From: an uncultured Rhodobacter sp. | GTDB lineage: Bacteria; Pseudomonadota; Alphaproteobacteria; Rhodobacterales; Rhodobacteraceae | Direction: 5' to 3' | NCBI GenBank assembly: GCA_945952585.1 | Contig: CAMFII010000006.1 | Coordinates: 1 to 64,000 of the forward strand | Length of the DNA stretch: 64,000 nucleotides | Shown: positions 29,381-38,292 of the stretch, one piece after another | How the letters are laid out: each line of letters opens with the position of its first letter | Position numbering within the stretch: position 1 is the stretch's first letter | Made by a program: the position numbers and the translations under genes | Notes under the pieces: model-generated | Database searches by the model: none | The model's input: only the letters and a program-made list of their open reading frames with translations | Told to the model about the DNA's origin: nothing

Positions 29381-29403
29381 GGGCCGCTCCATAGGAGCGG
29401 CCC
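29381..29403 (-). terminator. Intrinsic terminator of the rplM-rpsI operon
   Basis: GGGCCGCTCC (29381-29390) pairs with GGAGCGGCCC (29394-29403) around ATA; on the minus strand it is followed after GTTGCA by a T run (TTTTT). Confidence 0.85.
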
Positions 29404-29433
29404 GGCGGAACGACCGGCAATCGGTCGATCGGA

Positions 29434-29919
29434 TCAGCGCTTCGAGAACTGGAAGCTGCGGCGGGCTTTGCGCTTGCCGTACTTCTTGCGTTCGACCACG
29501 CGGCTGTCGCGGGTCAGGAAGCCGGCAGCCTTCAGCGGCGCGCGCAGCGACGGCTCGTAAAGTTGCAGCGCTTTCGAGACACCGTGCTTCACCGCACCGG
29601 CCTGGCCGGACAGGCCGCCGCCGACAACGGTCGCGACCACGTCGAACTGGCCTTCGACATTGGCGATGGTGAAGGGCTGGCGCAGGATCATCTGCAGCAC
29701 CGGGCGAGCGAAGTAGACCGCCATTTCCTTGCCGTTCACGGTGACCTTGCCGGAACCCGGCTTGATCCACACGCGGGCGACGGCGTTTTTCCGCTTGCCC
29801 GTTGCGTAGGAGCGGCCCTGCGCGTCACGCACCGGGGTACGCGGAGCAGCGGCGGCAGCGGCCGGCTCGGAGGTCGTCACGGCGGCTTTCAGGTCGTCGA
29901 GGGATTTGATGTCAGCCAT
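29434..29919 (-). CDS. rpsI: 30S ribosomal protein S9
   Basis: The 161-residue protein has a long Ala-rich N-terminal extension and then [27 protein letters not shown] (about 37-63), [19 protein letters not shown] and the basic C-terminal [17 protein letters not shown] with the terminal Lys-Arg that contacts tRNA in the P site. It is two bases after rplM, as in the universal L13-S9 pair. Confidence 0.98.
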   Translation of the reverse strand: MADIKSLDDLKAAVTTSEPAAAAAAPRTPVRDAQGRSYATGKRKNAVARVWIKPGSGKVTVNGKEMAVYFARPVLQMILRQPFTIANVEGQFDVVATVVGGGLSGQAGAVKHGVSKALQLYEPSLRAPLKAAGFLTRDSRVVERKKYGKRKARRSFQFSKR

Positions 29920-29921
29920 GA

Positions 29922-30386
29922 TCAGGCGCTCCGGGTGTTCTTCGGGTTCATCGACTTGACGTCGAGAACGGTGGGCTGCTGCGCTTCATGCGGATGCGCG
30001 GCGCCGGCATAGACGCGCAGGTTCGACATCTGCTGGCGGCCCAGGCGGTTGCGGGTGATCATCCGCTCGACGGCCTTCTCGACCACGCGCTCGGGGTGGT
30101 TGCCGCTCAGCACCTGCTCGGCGGTGCGGAACTTGATGCCGCCCGGATGGCCGGTGTGCCAGTAGTAGCGCTTGTCGGCACGCTTGTTGCCGGTCATCTG
30201 GATCTTGTCGGCGTTGATGACGATCACGTTGTCGCCCATGTCCATGTGCGGGGTGAAGGTCGGCTTGTTCTTGCCGCGCAGGATGTTGGCGACGATCGTG
30301 GCGAGGCGGCCCAGAACAACGCCCTCGGCGTCGATCAGGATCCACTTCTTCTCGATATCCGCCGGGGTAGCGGTGAAGGTTTTCAT
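29922..30386 (-). CDS. rplM: 50S ribosomal protein L13
   Basis: The 154-residue protein has the L13 landmarks: [17 protein letters not shown] (about 14-30), [12 protein letters not shown], the [10 protein letters not shown] segment (about 77-86) and MLPRNRLGRQ-like [12 protein letters not shown]. The ATG is at 30386; the opening extends upstream in frame without coding character. A leader of about 55 bases with a GC hairpin lies before it (see regulatory entry). Confidence 0.98.
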   Translation of the reverse strand: MKTFTATPADIEKKWILIDAEGVVLGRLATIVANILRGKNKPTFTPHMDMGDNVIVINADKIQMTGNKRADKRYYWHTGHPGGIKFRTAEQVLSGNHPERVVEKAVERMITRNRLGRQQMSNLRVYAGAAHPHEAQQPTVLDVKSMNPKNTRSA

Positions 30387-30408
30387 GGTCTGACTCTCGG
30401 TCTTAAAG

Positions 30409-30469
30409 CGGGGGCGAGCCCCCGGAATCTCGGATGGGGGTGTATCGCCGAATGCGGCAAGCAGGTCAA
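30409..30469 (-). promoter_or_regulatory. rplM promoter and leader hairpin
   Basis: On the minus strand TTGACC (30469-30464) is 17 bases from GATACA (30446-30441). Between this and the start codon, CGGGGGC (30409-30415) and GCCCCCG (30418-30424) form a hairpin in the leader. Whether it binds S9 or L13 for feedback is unknown. Confidence 0.55.
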
Positions 30470-30516
30470 GCGCCCCGATAAACATATAACTGTTCAATAT
30501 CAGATGGTTGCATATA

Positions 30517-30532
30517 GGGTATTATAATACCC
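30517..30532. repeat. AT-rich perfect palindrome in the rplM-SseB gap
   Basis: GGGTATTATAATACCC is a perfect 16-base palindrome in a 240-base gap (30387-30625). Its role is not evident; it could be a regulatory site or a small terminator-like element. The rest of the gap shows no gene. Confidence 0.5.
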
Positions 30533-30625
30533 CAATAGAAATACGAGACTTCAACGATTTTTCAGCGAAGAATCCGAGTTGGACAGTCGTGGTGAAAGCA
30601 GATTTTTCGGAGAAAGATCGTCTGC

Positions 30626-31405
30626 TCACCGCAGGATCGGCGGCCGTGCCGGATCGCTTCCCGGGGCGGCAGGCCTGCCACGCTCCGGCGCCACCGGTTC
30701 GGGCAGATCGAAGCGCAGGGCGACGGGGGCCAGTTGTCCCAGCACGGGATCGCCCGCGTCGAGGAACATCACGTCAAGCTCCCCGGCATCGAGGCCCGAA
30801 AAGGTCAGCGCCTCGCTCACCGCATTGGCGAGCGCTGGCTGCGCTCCCTCCGCCGCCCCGACGATGGCCAGGACATGACCGCGATGGCCGCTGTCATAGA
30901 CGACCCCGGCCAGAAGTGCCGCCCCAGCAAGGCCTGCCGCGCGCGCCAGCTTCTGGTCGAGCGCCCGCAGCAGGATCTCGGGCAGGTCGCCCGGGGGAAG
31001 GAAGCGTTCCGGCCGGGCCTCGAAGGTCGCAGGGGCGCGATCGAGAAGTGCCGTGAGCCAGTCCACGGCCCCGGCCGGAACGACAAAGGCCGAGGGGGCG
31101 ACACCCAGGTTGAGGCCGATCCCGATCCCCTGCCCCGCCAGTTGTCGCAGGACGACCCGTCCCGGCAGCGCCGCGTAGGGCACGATGGTGCCGGCGAACT
31201 CTGCGAGCCGTTCCTCACGGTCGAAAACCAGAACCACCGGCCCATCCTCAAGAGGAAAGACGCGGGGCGTGATGGCGTCGTCGACCGGCTCCTGATCGAG
31301 AAGCAGGAACAACTCGCCATCGGCAAGCCGCTCGTAGAAGCGCAGTCGCGCGGCGTCCTCGCCGGTCTCCACCATCTCGGCATGGGCCTGGTCCAGCGGC
31401 GTCAT
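30626..31405 (-). CDS. SseB family protein
   Basis: The 259-residue protein has an SseB N-terminal domain (LADGELFLLLDQEPVDDAITPRVFPLEDGPVVLVFDREERLAEFAG is its core, about 28-73) and a C-terminal part with GLDAGELDVMFLDAGDPVLGQL. The family includes SseB, once tied to sulfur metabolism in E. coli; its molecular function is unknown. AGGAGAGG precedes the ATG at 31405. The C-terminal tail is Pro/Arg-rich and may be disordered. Confidence 0.75.
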   Translation of the reverse strand: MTPLDQAHAEMVETGEDAARLRFYERLADGELFLLLDQEPVDDAITPRVFPLEDGPVVLVFDREERLAEFAGTIVPYAALPGRVVLRQLAGQGIGIGLNLGVAPSAFVVPAGAVDWLTALLDRAPATFEARPERFLPPGDLPEILLRALDQKLARAAGLAGAALLAGVVYDSGHRGHVLAIVGAAEGAQPALANAVSEALTFSGLDAGELDVMFLDAGDPVLGQLAPVALRFDLPEPVAPERGRPAAPGSDPARPPILR

Positions 31406-31478
31406 CGGGCAGCACCTCTCCTGTTCCTGCAGCGAGCACTAGAGATTGCGGGACCGGCCCGCAACCGTGCAGGCTGCG

Positions 31479-32090
31479 TCATCGGGCCCCGGCCCCATCC
31501 AGGACCTGCCGCACCGCCTGCTGGAGGTCGGGCACCAGTTCGGCCTCGAACCAGGGATTGCGCGTCAACCAGCCGGTGTTGCGCCAGGACGGATGCGGCA
31601 GCGGGTAGAGGCTTGGCGCGAAGGCGCGCCAGTTGGCCACCGTCGCCGTCACGCCGCCTGTCGCGGCCGCGCCGAGATGCCAGCGCTGCGCAGCACCGCC
31701 AACGGCAAGGATCAGCCGCAGGTCGGGCAGCGCCGCCATGACCCGCGCCCGCCAGGTCGCGGCGCAGACGGGCGGAGGCGGCAGGTCGGAACCCTTTGCA
31801 TCATATCCCGGAAAGCAGAAGGCCATGGGAACGACAGCGACCCGGTCCAGGTCATAGAACTCGGCTTCCGTCACGCCCATCCAGTTGCGCAGTCGCGCGC
31901 CGCTCGCGTCGCGGAACGGTTCCTGCACCTCGTGCACCCGCAAACCGGGGGCCTGACCCGCGACCAGCATCCGCGCCCCGGGCCGGAACCAGACGACCGG
32001 GCGCGGTTCATGCGCCGTCGCTGTCGCGGCAAAGCGGTCGGCACAAAGCCGGCAGGCGCGGATTTCAGCCGACAGATCCCCGGTTGCCAT
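31479..32090 (-). CDS. Uracil-DNA glycosylase superfamily protein
   Basis: The 203-residue protein starts with CRLCADRF (possible metal-binding Cys pair at about 12 and 15) and has VAGQAPGLRVHEVQEPF (about 42-58), the A-P-G loop of family 4/5 uracil-DNA glycosylases, FRDASGARLRNWMG, then a C-terminal LPHPSWRN with the His-Pro-Ser motif (about 166-173). It removes uracil or related lesions from DNA, as far as the family predicts. The ATG at 32090 is chosen since the longer frame upstream is not conserved-looking. Confidence 0.8.
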   Translation of the reverse strand: MATGDLSAEIRACRLCADRFAATATAHEPRPVVWFRPGARMLVAGQAPGLRVHEVQEPFRDASGARLRNWMGVTEAEFYDLDRVAVVPMAFCFPGYDAKGSDLPPPPVCAATWRARVMAALPDLRLILAVGGAAQRWHLGAAATGGVTATVANWRAFAPSLYPLPHPSWRNTGWLTRNPWFEAELVPDLQQAVRQVLDGAGAR

Positions 32091-32263
32091 CGTTGACCCA
32101 GATGCCAAAGTCGTGATTTTAATTGTCTCTTTGTCCCGTCTTCCGACATAATGACGCCCGAAAGCCGGCATAAGGCATGACGTTAAGAAAGTTCCCCTAT
32201 GCGGGACAGAGGCAATGGCCATAGGCAGCGGCGCAGGCGGAACGCGGCGTCGGCAGGGCGTGG

Positions 32264-32917
32264 ATGATCGAGTTCGATACAGTCAGCAAGTCCTTCTGGA
32301 CCGGCCAGCGACGCAAGGTCATCCTCGACCGGGCGTCGTTCCGCATTGAACTGGGCAATTCGCTTGGCATCCTGGCCCCGAACGGCACCGGAAAGACCAC
32401 GATCATCAACATGATGGCGGGGCTTGAAAAACCGGACGAAGGCCGCGTCACCCGCACCTCGCGCATCTCCTTCCCGCTTGGTTTCATGGGTGGGGTGATC
32501 GGCAAGCATACCGGGACCGAGAATGCCCGCTACATCGCCCGCCTCTACGGGCTTGACCCCGATTACGTCGAAAGCTTCTGCCGCTGGCTTTGCGGGATCG
32601 AGGAATATTTCGACATGCCGGTGGCGACCTATTCCTCGGGGATGCGGTCGCGGTTTTCCTTTGCGCTGCTGCTGGCTCTGGAATTCGACATCTACCTGAT
32701 CGACGAAGGCATGCCGGCCACCACAGACGCCGAGTTCAACCGCAAGGCCGGCAACCTGCTGCGCGACCGGCTCCAGAGCTCCACGGTAGTGATCGTGTCG
32801 CATTCGGCCGACATCATCTCGAAATTCTGCCGCTCCGCAGCGGTGCTGCGCAACGGCCAGCTCTACATGTTCGACACCCTGGAAGAAGCGAAACGGCTCT
32901 ATGACTACGAAGCCTAA
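32264..32917 (+). CDS. kpsT: Capsule polysaccharide export ATPase (KpsT type)
   Basis: The 217-residue ABC ATPase has Walker A APNGTGKTT (about 38-46), signature YSSGMRSRFSFALLLAL (about 126-142) and Walker B FDIYLIDEGMP (about 144-154), in the arrangement of KpsT/CtrD/Wzm-Wzt capsule exporters. It powers export of capsular polysaccharide with a KpsM partner, which is not in this window. It overlaps kpsE by 17 bases and sits directly upstream of kdsA, which makes the Kdo used as capsule linker. Confidence 0.9.
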   Translation: MIEFDTVSKSFWTGQRRKVILDRASFRIELGNSLGILAPNGTGKTTIINMMAGLEKPDEGRVTRTSRISFPLGFMGGVIGKHTGTENARYIARLYGLDPDYVESFCRWLCGIEEYFDMPVATYSSGMRSRFSFALLLALEFDIYLIDEGMPATTDAEFNRKAGNLLRDRLQSSTVVIVSHSADIISKFCRSAAVLRNGQLYMFDTLEEAKRLYDYEA

Positions 32918-34535
32918 GGTTCAGCGGTTCCGGTTCCGGAAGGCCGAGGCGGCCGCGGCAGAAGCAACTTCCGCCGAGGCAATGCCCCCGGTGCAGGACC
33001 CCACCCCTGCCCCGGCGCCGCCTCCTGCCCGTCGGACCGTCACCGAAGTCGCGGTGGCCGACCCCGAACTCGGACCGGAGATGGAGATCGACGCGATCCG
33101 GCGCGAAGGGCTGACCGGTCGTCAGTTGCGGATGGCGCGGCGGATGGCGCAGCGCCATGACCTGCCCGCCACGTCGGATTTCGACGCCGTGCGGCTCTTG
33201 CGCAAGGCCGGAATCGATCCGTTCGAACGATCGAACCTGCTGGAATTGGTCTCCGCCACGGACGATGCGAGCGGGGCGATGCTGCCCAACCGGTCGCTGA
33301 CCGAATTCGCCGACCCGAAACTGCCGCAGACCTATCGCAACCCACCGCCGCCCTCGACCGAACGGCGGGCCGATGACGTGCTTGCCGACAATGTCATGCG
33401 CATCCAGCAGGACATTGCGGCACGGCGTCGGCGCAAGTCGATCATGCTGGCGGTGCGACTGGCGTTCCTGGTGCTCCTGCCGACGATGGTCGCGTCCTGG
33501 TACTTCTATTTCGTCGCCACGCCGCTTTATCAGACCGAAAGCCAGATGGTGATCCAGCAGGCCGATGGAGCCGTGCGGGCCGGGGCTGGATCGGGCTTTG
33601 CCGGCCTGTTCGGCGGCGCGATCGACGCCAACAAGGATTCGATCGCCGTGCAGGGCTACCTGCAATCGCGAGACGCGATGCTGCGGCTCGACAAGGATCT
33701 GGATTTCCGCGGCCAATTCTCGGGACCTGGGATCGACCCGCTGCTGCGACTGCCGCCCGACGCGACCAACGAGGCGATGTACGACATCTACAAGCGCATG
33801 GTGAAGGTGTCCTACGATCCGACCGAGGGCCTTATCAACATGTCGGTCCTCGCCCCGGAACCGAAGACCTCGGAAGCGTTCAGCAAGGCGCTGATCCATT
33901 ATGCCGAAGAGCAGATCGACCATCTGACGCAGCGCAAGCGTGAAGATCAGATGCGGGATGCCAAGGCCAGTTTCGAGGACGCGCAGGCCAAGCTGCTCGA
34001 GGCGCAGCGCGACGTGGTGGACCTTCAGGAAAAGCACAAGCTGATGTCGAGCCAGGCCGAGGCCACGCTCATCACCGGCCAGATCGCGTCGCTCAACACG
34101 CTCATCAACGCCGACAAGCTGTCGCTTGAACAGATGAAGGCCAACCCCCAGCCCAACAAGGCGCGGATGGAACCGATCGAGCGGCGCATCGCGACGATGG
34201 AAAAACAGGTCGCCGACCTGCGCGACCAGATGACCGAGGCCAATACCGACGGCGTCTCGCTGCCCGAGGTGCAAAGCGAGCTTCTGATCGCCGAGGCCAA
34301 TGTGCAGACCCGCCAGTTGATGCTGTCTGCGACGCTGGAACAGCTGGAAGGCGCCCGGCTCGAGGCGAACCGTCAGGTGCGCTACCTGTCGGTCTCGACC
34401 CCGCCAGTCGCGCCGGACAGCCCCACCTTCCCGCGCGCCTTCGAGAATACGCTCGTGACACTGCTGATCTTTCTCGGCATCTACCTGATGATCTCGATGA
34501 CCGCCGCGATCCTGCGGGAACAGGTCAGCGCCTGA
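32901..34535 (+). CDS. kpsE: Capsule polysaccharide export inner-membrane protein (KpsE type)
   Basis: The 544-residue protein has a long Ala/Pro-rich cytoplasmic N-terminus (to about 175), a membrane helix (about 187-207), a periplasmic coiled coil (about 330-490) and a second C-terminal membrane helix (about 515-534). This is the KpsE/polysaccharide co-polymerase fold linking inner and outer membrane parts of the export machine. The N-terminal ~180 residues are longer than in typical KpsE (about 380-400), which looks like an added disordered domain. It starts inside kpsT and leads to kdsA. Confidence 0.88.
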   Translation: MTTKPKVQRFRFRKAEAAAAEATSAEAMPPVQDPTPAPAPPPARRTVTEVAVADPELGPEMEIDAIRREGLTGRQLRMARRMAQRHDLPATSDFDAVRLLRKAGIDPFERSNLLELVSATDDASGAMLPNRSLTEFADPKLPQTYRNPPPPSTERRADDVLADNVMRIQQDIAARRRRKSIMLAVRLAFLVLLPTMVASWYFYFVATPLYQTESQMVIQQADGAVRAGAGSGFAGLFGGAIDANKDSIAVQGYLQSRDAMLRLDKDLDFRGQFSGPGIDPLLRLPPDATNEAMYDIYKRMVKVSYDPTEGLINMSVLAPEPKTSEAFSKALIHYAEEQIDHLTQRKREDQMRDAKASFEDAQAKLLEAQRDVVDLQEKHKLMSSQAEATLITGQIASLNTLINADKLSLEQMKANPQPNKARMEPIERRIATMEKQVADLRDQMTEANTDGVSLPEVQSELLIAEANVQTRQLMLSATLEQLEGARLEANRQVRYLSVSTPPVAPDSPTFPRAFENTLVTLLIFLGIYLMISMTAAILREQVSA

Positions 34536-34546
34536 AGGACATGCCC

Positions 34547-35377
34547 ATGACCGAGGTGAAGATCGGCGGCCTGACCGCCGGAAACGACCGTCCGCTCCTG
34601 GTGATCGCCGGGCCCTGCCAACTGGAAAGCCTGGACCACGCCCAGATGATCGCGGGCCGCATGGCCGAGGCCTGCGCGGCTGCCGGGGCGCAGTATGTTT
34701 TCAAGGCAAGCTACGACAAGGCCAACCGCACCTCGCTCTCGGGCCGCCGCGGCCTGGGGATGGAGGCGGGGCTGAAGGTGCTGGAGGCGATCCGCGCGAT
34801 GGGACTGCCGGTCCTGACCGACATCCACGACATCGCCCAGGCGCGCGAGGCGGCCAAGGTAGTGGATGTGATCCAGATCCCGGCCTTCCTCTGCCGCCAG
34901 ACCGACCTTCTGCTTGCCGCCGGCGAGACCGGCGCGGTGGTGAACATCAAGAAGGGCCAGTTCCTTGCCCCGTGGGACATGGCCAATGTCGCCGCCAAGG
35001 TGGCGAGCACCGGGAACGACCGGATCCTCCTGACCGAGCGCGGCGTGAGTTTCGGCTACAACACGCTGGTGGCCGACATGCGGTCGCTGCCAATCATGGC
35101 GCGGACCAGCTATCCGGTCATCATGGACGCGACCCATTCGGTCCAGCAGCCGGGCGGACAAGGCAACTCCAGCGGCGGCCAGCGCGAATTCGCGCCGGTC
35201 ATGGCCCGGGCCGCCGTCAGCCTCGGCATCGCCGGGGTCTTCATCGAGACGCATGAGGATCCGGACAACGCGCCCTCAGACGGGCCGAACATGATCCCCC
35301 TGGCCCAGATGCCCGCCCTTGTCGCAAGCCTGATGGACTTCGACCGGCTGGCAAAGGCCAACCCGCTGCGGGTCTGA
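34547..35377 (+). CDS. kdsA: 3-deoxy-8-phosphooctulonate synthase
   Basis: The 276-residue enzyme joins arabinose 5-phosphate and phosphoenolpyruvate to give Kdo-8-phosphate, for lipopolysaccharide and capsule linkers. Motifs: IAGPCQLESLDHA (about 17-29), FKASYDKANRTS (PEP and phosphate binding), VLTDIHD, IPAFLCRQTDLL, GQFLAPWDMAN and a DATHSVQQPGG C-terminal loop. The second ATG (34547) is used since AAGGA lies 7 bases before it; the first ATG at 34541 is too close. Confidence 0.97.
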   Translation: MTEVKIGGLTAGNDRPLLVIAGPCQLESLDHAQMIAGRMAEACAAAGAQYVFKASYDKANRTSLSGRRGLGMEAGLKVLEAIRAMGLPVLTDIHDIAQAREAAKVVDVIQIPAFLCRQTDLLLAAGETGAVVNIKKGQFLAPWDMANVAAKVASTGNDRILLTERGVSFGYNTLVADMRSLPIMARTSYPVIMDATHSVQQPGGQGNSSGGQREFAPVMARAAVSLGIAGVFIETHEDPDNAPSDGPNMIPLAQMPALVASLMDFDRLAKANPLRV

Positions 35378-35394
35378 CGCCCCTCAGGGCGTCA
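35375..35394. terminator. Hairpin shared by the kdsA and sbmA stop codons
   Basis: TGACGCCC (35375-35382), loop CTCA and GGGCGTCA (35387-35394) form an eight-base stem. The left arm starts with the kdsA stop and the loop holds the sbmA stop on the opposite strand. No T run follows, so termination would be Rho-dependent or partial. Confidence 0.5.
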
Positions 35395-36634
35395 GCGGAT
35401 TCTCGAACTCGATGCTCGACTGGCCCTTGCCCTCGAAGGCATTCTCGAAGGCCACGAGGCGCTTGCGGATCGACATCAGCTCGATGATCGTGGTCCAGGA
35501 GTTCACCAGATACTGGAACGACCCCGAGACCTGTCCGAAGGCGGTCAGGATCTGCTGCAGGATGCCGAAGGTGATGGTCCCGGCGGCGATCGTCGGCACG
35601 AGGATCAGGTAGGCGAAGATGTTGTCCGCCTGGATGTACATGCCGCGGAAGATGTTGAAATAGGCGTAGTGGAAGTAGAGCCGGAAGTAGTTCGCCCGGA
35701 CCTGCCGGAACAGCTCCTTCGTCGTCATCGGGCCGGCCCGCATGTGGTCATCCTCGCCATAGACGAGTTCCTTGCGATAAGCCGCCTCGATCCGCTGGTT
35801 GCGGAAGTTAAGCCCCGGCAGCTTGATCCCGGCGACCGCCAGCAGCAGCGTCCCGAAGACCGACCAGAAGATCGAGGCGTAAAGCAGCGGATGGGGAATG
35901 GCGCCCACCACCGGAAGCTCGGTGACATGCGCCGACAGTTGCGCGAGCACCGGCAGGAAGGCGAAGAGAGTCATCACCGAATCCACGATCGAGACACCCA
36001 GATCCTCCATGATCGAGGCGAAGCGCATCGTGTCTTCCTGGATCCGCTGCGAGGCGCCCTCGATCTGGCGCACCTCGGGCCAGCGGCTCATGTAGTAGTC
36101 GTTCATCGCCTGCCGCCAGCGGAAGACGTAATGGCTGACGAAGAAGCGGGTGACGACGAAGACCGCGATCCACAGGAAGGCGATCTTGGCGAAGATCAGG
36201 ATCAGCCCGTAAAGCTGCGCCGAGGTTACCTCGCCCGACCCCGACAGCGCACTTTGCACATCGTCGAAGAACGGCCCGCGCCAGTTGTTGATCGCGACCG
36301 AGACCTGCACCGAGAAATAGGTGGAAAAGATGATCGCCGCCGATCCGACGACCGACCACCATTGGTAGGGATGCGGCGACAGGATCATCCAGGCGGCGGC
36401 AAAGACCGCGAATAGCACCCCGCAGAACAGGTAGAACCACAGGAACTGCGGCGTGACGAAATGGCCAAGGCCGAGGATCGGCGGAGCGTTCGGGTCCTCT
36501 GGCGGGAAACCAAGCGCCGCGCCCAGGCTGTCGCCCACCGTGTACCAAAGGGTGACCGCCACGGCGAGCCACAGCAGCGAGGTCAGCAGGAACAGCTTCG
36601 GACGCGGAAAGAACGACTGATACACTTTGGACAA
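35384..36634 (-). CDS. sbmA: SbmA/BacA-like peptide transporter
   Basis: The 416-residue inner membrane protein has seven to eight membrane spans and the SbmA/BacA segments: WRGPFFDDVQ-type region (about 117-127), FRWRQAMNDYYMSRW (about 169-183) and EGASQRIQEDTMRFA (about 191-205). SbmA/BacA proteins import proline-rich peptides and other peptides by proton motive force. The ATG is at 36634, and the gene converges with kdsA. No partner gene is visible. Confidence 0.92.
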   Translation of the reverse strand: MSKVYQSFFPRPKLFLLTSLLWLAVAVTLWYTVGDSLGAALGFPPEDPNAPPILGLGHFVTPQFLWFYLFCGVLFAVFAAAWMILSPHPYQWWSVVGSAAIIFSTYFSVQVSVAINNWRGPFFDDVQSALSGSGEVTSAQLYGLILIFAKIAFLWIAVFVVTRFFVSHYVFRWRQAMNDYYMSRWPEVRQIEGASQRIQEDTMRFASIMEDLGVSIVDSVMTLFAFLPVLAQLSAHVTELPVVGAIPHPLLYASIFWSVFGTLLLAVAGIKLPGLNFRNQRIEAAYRKELVYGEDDHMRAGPMTTKELFRQVRANYFRLYFHYAYFNIFRGMYIQADNIFAYLILVPTIAAGTITFGILQQILTAFGQVSGSFQYLVNSWTTIIELMSIRKRLVAFENAFEGKGQSSIEFENPLTP

Positions 36635-36725
36635 CCTCTGCGCTGCGACGGACGTGGACAGTCATAGACAGGAAATCGGGACGGATGCCACTGCAGCTTT
36701 TCGTGAGCTGCGCGCGAGACTTGTG

Positions 36726-37904
36726 TCAGACCGCCTGCCCCGCGGCCCAGCCGCTCGACCAGGCCCACTGGAAATTGTAGCCGCCCAGCCAGCCGGTGAC
36801 ATCCACGACCTCCCCGATGAAATGCAGACCCGGCACCGACTTCGCCTCCAACGTCCTCGCGTCGAGCGCATCGGTATCGACGCCACCAAGCGTCACCTCG
36901 GCGGTGCGGTACCCTTCCGTTCCGACCGGCTTCAGCTCCCAGTCGCGGACGGCGGAAGCCAGCGTCTCGACCGCCACATTGGACAGCGCACCGATGGGCT
37001 GCGTCACGCCCACCCCGGCCTCGACATGCCGCGCCAGCTTCTCAGGCAGGTGCCGCGCCAGAACCGTGCGCGCAGCAACCTTCGGCTCAGCGCCACGAGC
37101 CGCGCGAAGCTCCGCCGCAACGTCCTGCCCCGGTGCAAGGTCAAGGCGGATCGGTTCCCCCTCGCGCCAGTAGGAGGAGATCTGCAGGATCGCCGGCCCG
37201 GACAGACCGCGATGGGTGAAGAGCACAGCCTCGTCGAAACTCCGACGTGCCGCCGTGACCCGCCCCTGAACAGCGACCCCAGCCAGCGGGGCCAGCTTTG
37301 CCAACTCCTGCTCGGCAAAGGTCAGGGGCACCAGGGCCGGCCGCGTCTCGGTCACGGCCAAGCCGAAGCTCTCGGCCAGATGATAGCCGTAGGCGCTGGC
37401 GCCCATCTTCGGAATCGACTTGCCGCCGGTGGCGACGACGACCTTTTCGGCCAGCACCGGCCCGCGATCCGTCGCGACCGAGAACCCGCCCTTCACCGCC
37501 CTGACCTCGCCCGGGGCAGAGCCGAGCCACAGCTGCACTCCGGCCCGCTCCATGTCGCGCAGGAGCATCTGCACGACCTGCGTCGCCGGTCCGTCGCAAA
37601 AGAGCTGCCCAAGCGTCTTTTCGTGCCAGGCGATCCCCTCGGCATCGAGGCGCGCGATGAAATCCCACTGGGTGTAGCGTTTCAGGGCTGAGAGCGCGAA
37701 ACGGGAATTCCTCGACAGGAACCGGTCGGCTGCGATGCCGAGGTTGGTGAAGTTGCACCGCCCGCCGCCCGAGATGCGGATCTTCTCGCCCGCGGCCCGT
37801 GCATGGTCGATCACAAGCACCCGCCGTCCGCGCCGCCCGGCTTCGATGGCGCAGAACATGCCGGCTGCACCGGCGCCCAGGATGACCACTTCGACCCGTT
37901 CCAT
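36726..37904 (-). CDS. HI0933-family flavoprotein (NAD(P)/FAD oxidoreductase)
   Basis: The 392-residue protein has the N-terminal GxGxxG FAD motif in VVILGAGAAGMFCAIEAG (about 5-23), GGGRCNFTN (about 45-53) and a C-terminal FIGEVVDVTGWLGGYNFQWAW (about 364-384), which together identify the HI0933/YhiN family. Its reaction is not established to me. The ATG at 37904 is unambiguous. It lies just before tRNA-Gln on the opposite strand. Confidence 0.88.
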   Translation of the reverse strand: MERVEVVILGAGAAGMFCAIEAGRRGRRVLVIDHARAAGEKIRISGGGRCNFTNLGIAADRFLSRNSRFALSALKRYTQWDFIARLDAEGIAWHEKTLGQLFCDGPATQVVQMLLRDMERAGVQLWLGSAPGEVRAVKGGFSVATDRGPVLAEKVVVATGGKSIPKMGASAYGYHLAESFGLAVTETRPALVPLTFAEQELAKLAPLAGVAVQGRVTAARRSFDEAVLFTHRGLSGPAILQISSYWREGEPIRLDLAPGQDVAAELRAARGAEPKVAARTVLARHLPEKLARHVEAGVGVTQPIGALSNVAVETLASAVRDWELKPVGTEGYRTAEVTLGGVDTDALDARTLEAKSVPGLHFIGEVVDVTGWLGGYNFQWAWSSGWAAGQAV

Positions 37905-38004
37905 CCCGCCGTCCTAACGTCGCCCCGCCCCGACGGCAACCGTCGGAAAAAATGCGACAAGCCCCTTGCAGCCCCCCAGCCCCTTCGCTAAACACCCGCG
38001 CAGT

Positions 38005-38079
<75 letters not shown>

Positions 38080-38292
38080 ACTTCCTCCCGACGACGCAGA
38101 GATGAACCAAACCAGGGGTTTGGATGACGCTTGTGGTGTTGCAGCTCCGGCGAATGCCCCAAGCGGTGCCCCAGGTCGGTGGTGCGACGTCTTGCGGACA
38201 GCAGTTCATCTCTGCGTGGGAAAGTCCTGCCACGCGATCAAGAGGGTGCGTCCCGCCTGCTTCGGATCGTCTGCCTCGGCGACACGGGTTAA
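38080..38292. other. Remnant block after tRNA-Gln, similar to 52.8 kb
   Basis: No gene is supported; the minus-strand frame across the tRNA is an artefact. A block at about 38150-38243 resembles 52781-52870 at about 70-78% identity over 90 bases without gaps in the central 55 (for example GCGG-CAGCAGTTC and CTGCC-CGCGAT shared). I read both as decayed copies of the same 3' end, perhaps of an integrase. Confidence 0.4.
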
